64,000 nt of DNA from assembly GCF_001514195.1 (NCBI RefSeq), contig NZ_KQ948741.1:258905-322904 (forward strand). The letters are read 5' to 3'. Positions 59,134-64,000 of the stretch are shown piece after piece. The stretch is from Streptomyces griseorubiginosus. Its GTDB lineage: Bacteria > Actinomycetota > Actinomycetes > Streptomycetales > Streptomycetaceae. The position numbers and the translations under genes were made by a program. The notes below the pieces were generated by a model. The model was given only the letters and a program-made list of their open reading frames with translations. It searched no databases and was not told where the DNA came from. Position 1 is the first letter of the stretch, and the number at the start of each line of letters is the position of its first letter.

Positions 59134-60540
59134 CTAGTGGTGGAACCCCGTCGCCGCCCCCTTGTCCTGCGTGTACGGATGCGGCTGGCGGCGTAGTTCG
59201 GGGAGGAGTTGGGTCAGGTCGTCCACGAACAGGTCGGCGAGGTCGGTCGAGAAGCCGTTGCGGCAGACGACTCTCAGGACGGACAGGTCCTCGCGGTTCG
59301 GGGGGAAGGTGTACGCCGGGACCAGCCAGCCCCGCTCGCGCAGCCGCCGGGACACGTCGAAGACGTCGTACGCCTCGACGTCGGGTGCCGTGGTGAAGGC
59401 GAACACCGGCAGCTGGTCGCCCCGGGTCAGCAGCCGGAAGTCGCCGAGCGACTCCACCCCGTCCGCGACCCGCCGGGCCACGTCCCGCGTGGACTGCTGC
59501 ACGGCCCGGTACCCGTCGCGGCCCAGCCGTAGAAAGGTGTAGTACTGCGCGACGACCTGGGCGCCCGGCCGGGAGAAGTTCAGCGCGAAGGTCGGCATGT
59601 CGCCGCCCAGGTAGTTCACGCGGAAGACGAGCTCCTCGGGCAGGGCCTCCTTGTCCCGCCACAGCGCCCAGCCGACACCGGGGTAGACCAGCCCGTACTT
59701 GTGGCCGGAGGTGTTGATCGAGGCGACCCTCGGCAGCCGGAAGTCCCACACCAGGTCCTCGTCGAGGAAGGGCGCGACCATGGCGCCGGACGCCCCGTCG
59801 ACGTGGACCGGGACGTCCAGGCCGGTGCGCTCCTGGAGGGCGTCGAGAGCGGAACACAGGTCAGCGATCGGCTCGTAGGAGCCGTCGAAGGTCGAGCCGA
59901 GGATGCCCACGACCCCGATGGTGTTCTCGTCGCACAGCTCGGCGGCGGCCTGCGGGTCGAGATGGAAGCGCTCGCCCTCCATGGGCACCAGCCGGGCCTC
60001 CACCTCCCAGAAGTTGCAGAACTTCTCCCAGCACACCTGGACGTTGACCCCCATGACCAGGTTGGGCCGGGCCCCGGGGTACCGGTCGGCGTTGCGCCGG
60101 GCCCAGCGCCGCTTCAGCGCCATCCCGGCGAGCATGCACGCCTCGCTGGACCCGGTCGTCGAACAGCCCACCGCCGACGAGGGATCCGGCGCGTGCCACA
60201 GGTCCGCGAGCATCGCCACGCAGCGCCGCTCCAGTTCGGCGGTGCGCGGGTACTCGTCCTTGTCGATCATGTTCTTGTCGCGGCACTCCGCCATCAGGAT
60301 CCCGGCCTGCGGTTCCATCCAGGTGGTGACGAAAGTGGCCAGGTTCAGGCGGGAGTTGCCGTCCAGCATCAGCTCGTCGCGGACCAGCTGGTGCGCGGTG
60401 GACGGGGGCATCGGAGCGGTGGGCAGCCGGTGCTTGGGCGGGGCCTCGGTCATCCCGCCGACCGGATCGGCCGCGCCGTAGAAGGGGTTGACGGACATCG
60501 GACGCTCGTCGGGCTTCTCGGGCCCCTGGTGCAGTGGCAT
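59134..60540 (-). CDS. gadB: Glutamate decarboxylase
   Basis: 468-residue PLP-dependent enzyme (E. coli GadB is 466). It decarboxylates glutamate to GABA, consuming a proton. The PLP lysine is K281 in TSGHKYGLVYPG. DGNSRLNLATFVTTWMEPQA, CSTTGSSEACMLAGMALKRRW and HVDGASGAMVAPF are family hallmarks. ATG 60540 has AGGAGG seven nt upstream. It is 31 nt downstream of the ClC-type channel on the same strand, so the two likely form an acid-stress operon. No GadC antiporter is visible in the window. Confidence 0.95.
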   Translation of the reverse strand: MPLHQGPEKPDERPMSVNPFYGAADPVGGMTEAPPKHRLPTAPMPPSTAHQLVRDELMLDGNSRLNLATFVTTWMEPQAGILMAECRDKNMIDKDEYPRTAELERRCVAMLADLWHAPDPSSAVGCSTTGSSEACMLAGMALKRRWARRNADRYPGARPNLVMGVNVQVCWEKFCNFWEVEARLVPMEGERFHLDPQAAAELCDENTIGVVGILGSTFDGSYEPIADLCSALDALQERTGLDVPVHVDGASGAMVAPFLDEDLVWDFRLPRVASINTSGHKYGLVYPGVGWALWRDKEALPEELVFRVNYLGGDMPTFALNFSRPGAQVVAQYYTFLRLGRDGYRAVQQSTRDVARRVADGVESLGDFRLLTRGDQLPVFAFTTAPDVEAYDVFDVSRRLRERGWLVPAYTFPPNREDLSVLRVVCRNGFSTDLADLFVDDLTQLLPELRRQPHPYTQDKGAATGFHH

Positions 60541-60571
60541 GGGCGTGCCTCCTAGAAGGGATCAACGTCGG

Positions 60572-61855
60572 TCAGCGGACGGGGGTTCCGTCCGGGCGCA
60601 ACTGCATCTGCGGCCGCCCCGTCACCAGCAGCCAGGCCGTGAGCGAGCCGATGCACAGCAGGGCGAGGATCGCGGGCGAGGCCACCAGCACGGCGGCGGT
60701 GAACAGGCTCACCCAGGCCTGCCGGGTGACGGCGAGCAGCACACCGAGCACACCGGCCGCCACCCCGAGGGCCGGGTGGACGGCGTCCACGAGCGCGTGG
60801 GCGCCGAGGCCGAAGGCGACCCCCACGAACACGGCCGGGAAGATCCGCCCGCCCCGGAAGCCGCAGGAGGCCGCGACGAGCAGCGCGGCCAGCTTCACCA
60901 CCGCCATCGTGGCGAACTCCCCGGCCGACCAGCGCTGCGGGTCCGCCGCCAGCTCACCGATCTCGTCCAGCCCCTTGAAGAGCGTCAGATGGCCGCCCAC
61001 GGCCGCCAGCAGCCCCAGGACGAGCCCGCCCGCGGGCAGTGCCAGCATCGGGTGCCGCAGCCGAGCGAACGCGGCGTGGACGTACGGGAAGGCCAGCACG
61101 GCCGCCATGCCGAGCAGCGCCGCCGCGGAGGCGACCACCAGCACCGCCAGCAGGTCGTCCCAGCCGGGCTGCCCGAACGCGGGCAGATGGAGGTCGAAGC
61201 TCGGTTCGGCCACCAGGGTGGTGGTCAGCGCGCCGGCCGTGGCCGCCACCAGGGGCCCGAACACGTTGTCCCACAGGGCGCCCCTGACCTGCCGCCCGGC
61301 CAGCGCCTCGGAGATCACCAGCGCCGCCGCCACGGGCGTCCCGAACAGCGCGCCGATCGTGCCCGCCTCCGCCAGCGCCGGCCACAGCCCGCGCGGCATC
61401 CGCGGGACCAGCAGGCGCCCCGCCCAGAAGGCGAGCGCCACGTTCACCGCGATCAGCGGGTTCTCCGGGCCCAGGCTCGGGCCGCCCGCGAGCATCAGCG
61501 CGGTCGCCAGGAGCAGCCCCGGCAGCACCGCGGGCGGCAGCACCGGAGCGTCCAGCCCCATGGTGGCCGGGTCCGGCCCGGCGTGCCCCGGCACCTTCCA
61601 CACCACCAGCCCCACGGCCACCCCCGTTGCCGTGAGCATCACCAGCATCCACAGCACGGAGTACCGGCCCACTCCCAGCGCGTCCGGCAGATTCCGCCAC
61701 AGCACGTGCTGGAGCTGCTCGGCCGCCGCGCTCACCCCGATCAGCAGCAGGCTCGCGCCCACGCCGACCGCGAGGGCGGGCAGGATCAACGGCAGCAGGG
61801 CGTGCGCCGGGGTCGCCGGGGCGGCGGATGCCTGTCGCGCGGTGTCCTGGGCCAC
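60572..61855 (-). CDS. ClC-type chloride channel/antiporter-like ion channel protein
   Basis: 427-residue membrane protein with about ten hydrophobic segments. GGPSLGPENPL corresponds to the ClC G(x)EGP region, with the gating Glu in GPENP; GFRGGRIFPAVFVG is the GxFxP motif. ClC exchangers compensate charge during amino-acid-dependent acid resistance in E. coli, which fits the adjacent gadB. GTG 61855 is taken as start; a TTG at 61876 is possible and neither has a strong ribosome site. Divergent from the tipA-type gene. Confidence 0.85.
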   Translation of the reverse strand: MAQDTARQASAAPATPAHALLPLILPALAVGVGASLLLIGVSAAAEQLQHVLWRNLPDALGVGRYSVLWMLVMLTATGVAVGLVVWKVPGHAGPDPATMGLDAPVLPPAVLPGLLLATALMLAGGPSLGPENPLIAVNVALAFWAGRLLVPRMPRGLWPALAEAGTIGALFGTPVAAALVISEALAGRQVRGALWDNVFGPLVAATAGALTTTLVAEPSFDLHLPAFGQPGWDDLLAVLVVASAAALLGMAAVLAFPYVHAAFARLRHPMLALPAGGLVLGLLAAVGGHLTLFKGLDEIGELAADPQRWSAGEFATMAVVKLAALLVAASCGFRGGRIFPAVFVGVAFGLGAHALVDAVHPALGVAAGVLGVLLAVTRQAWVSLFTAAVLVASPAILALLCIGSLTAWLLVTGRPQMQLRPDGTPVR

Positions 61856-61911
61856 GGGCTCACGATAAGCGGACAAAACGGGCCCGACATCCGGAGGAGT
61901 CCCCGCCGGGC

Positions 61912-61942
61912 TTGCACCTCACGCGGCGTGAGGAGCCACCGT
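61912..61942 (+). promoter_or_regulatory. tipA-type MerR promoter
   Basis: TTGCAC (61912-61917) overlaps the inverted repeat CCTCAC-GCGGC-GTGAGG (61917-61933), and a -10 candidate CACCGT follows at about 61937 with a spacer of about 19 bp. This is the long-spacer architecture that MerR activators untwist and closely resembles the S. lividans tipA promoter. Confidence 0.85.
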
Positions 61943-61971
61943 GGAGGGCGTACCGGGAAGGGAGCAACGAG

Positions 61972-62733
61972 GTGGGCTACTCGGTGGGACAGGTCGCGGG
62001 CTTCGCCGGCGTGACGGTGCGCACGCTGCACCACTACGACGACATCGGCCTGCTGGTGCCCGGCGAACGCAGCCACGCGGGCCACCGGCGCTACGGCGAC
62101 GAGGACCTCGACCGGCTTCAGCAGATCCTCTTCTACCGCGAGCTCGGCTTCCCGCTCGACGAGGTCGCCGCCCTGCTCGACGACCCGGATGCGGACCCCC
62201 GCGCGCACCTGCGCCGGCAGCACGAACTGCTGACCGCCCGGATCGAGAAGCTCCAGAAGATGGCGGCGGCCGTGGAACACGCCATGGAGGCACGCACGAT
62301 GGGCATCAACCTGACACCGGAGGAGAGGTTCGAGGTGTTCGGCGACAAGGACCCCGAGCAGTACGCCGAGGAGGCCGAACAGCGCTGGGGCGGCACCGAG
62401 GCCTACGCCGAGTCCCAGCGCCGCGCCGCGCGCTACACCAAGGACGACTGGAAACGCATGCAGGACGAGGTCAGGGACTGGGGCGAGCGCTACGACGCCC
62501 TGATGGCCGCCGGTGACCCGCCGACCTCGCGGGCGGCCATGGACCTGGCCGAGGAACACCGGCAGCACATCTGCGGCTGGTTCTACGACTGCCCGTACGA
62601 GATGCACCTCGGCCTGGCCGAGATGTACGTCGCCGACGAACGCTTCAAGGCGTTCTACGACTCCATGCGTCCCGGCCTGGCCGAGCACCTGAGGGACGCG
62701 ATCACGGCGAACGCGGCCCGGCACACCTCCTAG
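61972..62733 (+). CDS. tipA: TipA-type MerR regulator
   Basis: 253-residue protein, the same length as S. lividans TipAL. GTG 61972 (product MGYSVGQVAG) has AAGGGAG upstream; the frame is open further up without support. The MerR helix-turn-helix (VTVRTLHHYDDIGLLVPGERS) and the linker coiled coil (ARIEKLQKMAAAVEHAMEA) lead to a TipAS ligand domain (about 110-253). TipAS captures thiopeptides through Cys214; here Cys207 (FYDCPYEMH) is present but residue 214 is Gly (EMHLGLAEMY). The internal start that yields free TipAS is probably ATG at MGINLTPEERF. Confidence 0.92.
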   Translation: MGYSVGQVAGFAGVTVRTLHHYDDIGLLVPGERSHAGHRRYGDEDLDRLQQILFYRELGFPLDEVAALLDDPDADPRAHLRRQHELLTARIEKLQKMAAAVEHAMEARTMGINLTPEERFEVFGDKDPEQYAEEAEQRWGGTEAYAESQRRAARYTKDDWKRMQDEVRDWGERYDALMAAGDPPTSRAAMDLAEEHRQHICGWFYDCPYEMHLGLAEMYVADERFKAFYDSMRPGLAEHLRDAITANAARHTS

Positions 62734-62749
62734 GGGCCCTGGCCCGGGG

Positions 62750-63115
62750 CTACTCCCGGGCCAGGATCACCGCCGTGCCGTAGGCGCACACCTCCGTCCC
62801 CACGTCCGCCGCCTCCGTGACGTCGAACCGGAAGGCGAGCACCGCGTTCGCGCCACGCGCGCGTGCCTGCTCCACGAGCCGTTCCATGGCCTGGTTGCGG
62901 GTCTGCACCAGCGTCTTCGTCAGCCCCCTGAGCTCACCGCCGATCATCGACTTGAGCCCCGCGCCGATCTGACTGCCGAGGTGCCGGGACCGCACGGTCA
63001 GCCCGAACACCTCGCCCAGCACCTCCTGGACCCGGTGGCCGGGCACGTCGTTGGTGGTCACCACGAGCACATCCGGCTGGGGCCCCTGGCCGCCGCCGTA
63101 TTCGTCAATTCCCAT
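62750..63115 (-). CDS. YbjQ/DUF74-family protein
   Basis: 121-residue YbjQ family protein (VLVVTTNDVPGHRVQEVLGEVFGLTVRSRHLGSQIGAGLKSMIGGELRGLTKTL; GANAVLAFRFD). The family forms pentamers of unknown function; annotated as putative heavy-metal binding. Start ATG 63115. Convergent with tipA, 16 nt apart. Confidence 0.93.
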   Translation of the reverse strand: MGIDEYGGGQGPQPDVLVVTTNDVPGHRVQEVLGEVFGLTVRSRHLGSQIGAGLKSMIGGELRGLTKTLVQTRNQAMERLVEQARARGANAVLAFRFDVTEAADVGTEVCAYGTAVILARE

Positions 63116-63245
63116 GGCTCACAGCTTTGTCCCCGGCGGCGCACAGTGCATCCTGGGGTGCCCCATGGAACCTGGGTCACCACGGCTGCGTTGATACGTT
63201 TGGGCAGCCAGCCCCGCCCGCCCCACCAGCAGGAGCCACAATCCC

Positions 63246-64000
63246 GTGACCACGCTCGCGCTCGGCCCCGAGTGGATCAGCCCCGATTACCTGATCCAGA
63301 CCTTCAGCCTGCCCGGCATCCTGCTGATCGTCTTCGCCGAGTCGGGCCTGTTCGCGTTCCTGCCGGGTGACTCCCTGCTGTTCACGGCGGGTCTGTTCGT
63401 GGCGCAGGGGCAGTACATCAGCCAGCCCCTGTGGCTGGTGTGCGCGCTCATCGTGGGTGCCGCCGTCCTCGGCGACCAGGTCGGCTACATGATCGGCAAG
63501 TTCTTCGGACCCAGGCTCTTCAGCCGCCCCAACTCCAAGCTCTTCAAACAGGAGAACCTGGACAAGGCCCACGAGTTCATGGAGAAGTTCGGCCCCAAGG
63601 CGATCGTCCTGGCCCGCTTCGTCCCGATCGTGCGCACCTTCGCCCCCATCGTGGCGGGCGCGGGCCGGATGAAGTACCGCACCTTCCTGACGTACAACGT
63701 CATCGGCGGCGTGGCCTGGGGCACCGGCGTCACCCTCGCCGGCTACTGGCTCGGCCAGATCGACGTCATCAAGAAGAACGTCGAGGCGATCCTCGTCCTG
63801 ATCGTCCTGGTCTCGGTGGTCCCGATCCTGATCGAGTACCTGCGCGAGCGCGGCAAGAAGAAGCGGGCGGCCCAGAACGAGGCGGCCCCCGCCCAGCAGC
63901 CGTACCAGCCCCAGATGGACGACGCCACGACCCAGCTCCGCCGCATCCCCTCCCACGACCAGCAGCAGCCGCCCCAGCCCCCGCAGCAGCAGCACAACGG
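63246..64000 (+). CDS. DedA-family membrane protein, partial at the window end
   Basis: At least 251 residues, open to the window edge. GTG 63246 has AGGAG about 12 nt upstream. DedA features are FAESGLFAFLPGDSLLFTAG (about 31-50), GDQVGYMIGKFFG, and FMEKFGPKAIVLARFVPIVR-TFAPIVAGAGRM with the conserved arginine/proline motif. At least four hydrophobic segments are seen. DedA proteins act in lipid-carrier recycling and envelope homeostasis. After the last segment a Gln/Pro-rich cytoplasmic tail starts (QQPYQPQ; QQQPPQPP) and continues past the end. Confidence 0.92.
   Translation, partial: MTTLALGPEWISPDYLIQTFSLPGILLIVFAESGLFAFLPGDSLLFTAGLFVAQGQYISQPLWLVCALIVGAAVLGDQVGYMIGKFFGPRLFSRPNSKLFKQENLDKAHEFMEKFGPKAIVLARFVPIVRTFAPIVAGAGRMKYRTFLTYNVIGGVAWGTGVTLAGYWLGQIDVIKKNVEAILVLIVLVSVVPILIEYLRERGKKKRAAQNEAAPAQQPYQPQMDDATTQLRRIPSHDQQQPPQPPQQQHN

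Overview
The window is chromosomal DNA from a Streptomyces (or very close actinomycete). Supporting signs are the very high GC content, many GTG/TTG starts, bldG, a tipA-type gene, an AfsR-like SARP regulator, a gamma-butyrolactone-receptor-type TetR, a WhiJ-type XRE/DUF397/ATPase group, zinc-free ribosomal protein paralogues and a split dTMP kinase/topoisomerase neighbourhood typical of the genus. No plasmid, phage or insertion sequence genes were recognised.

Layout. (1) 0.6-8.7 kb: a complete Tad/Flp-type secretion locus (CpaE-like septum-site protein, TadA ATPase, TadB, TadC, Flp-like pilin, two TadE-like pseudopilins) that converges on, and overlaps, the gene for a DECH-box DUF1998 helicase. 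(2) 8.8-25.4 kb: core genes bldG and its anti-sigma-like partner, the proton pyrophosphatase hppA, a lipoprotein, an N5-glutamine/RNA-type methyltransferase, topA, a giant dTMP kinase fused to a membrane domain and a coiled coil, holB, a secreted tripeptidyl-peptidase-type hydrolase and tRNA-Thr(CGT). (3) 25.4-33.8 kb: an accessory block beside the tRNA. Its centre is a minus-strand operon of a 1943-residue secreted RHS/DNRLRE protein that stops at the end of the RHS core, a small secreted beta-rich protein and a lipoprotein, closed by a strong hairpin. (4) 33.9-44.1 kb: a regulator-rich region with an oxidoreductase/MFS exporter operon divergent from a butyrolactone-receptor-like repressor, a DUF3052 protein with repeat tails, a GT2 glycosyltransferase and an AfsR-like regulator. 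(5) 44.4-52.1 kb: a PolA-like polymerase, a Clp-N/HTH regulator with palindromic operators, and a zinc-starvation cluster (S14, L28, L33, L31, S18 paralogues plus a COG0523 protein) arranged around a Zur-box-like palindrome. (6) 52.3-64 kb: a WhiJ-type triad, aldehyde dehydrogenase, DinB-like protein, PadR plus DrrAB-type ABC exporter with a clear promoter/operator, a ClC channel plus glutamate decarboxylase operon, a TipA-type MerR regulator with its promoter, a YbjQ protein and a DedA protein that runs off the end.

The strongest candidates for new biology are the RHS operon without a toxin tip, the ETAVLP repeats on the dTMP kinase fusion, the shared GTGCAGATGCA boxes of the WhiJ-type triad, and a recurring pattern of short tandem repeats that carry copies of a neighbouring gene's stop codon. 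The TipA homologue also appears to lack the cysteine that captures thiopeptides. All domain calls come from reading the sequence and from recall of families; no search was run.
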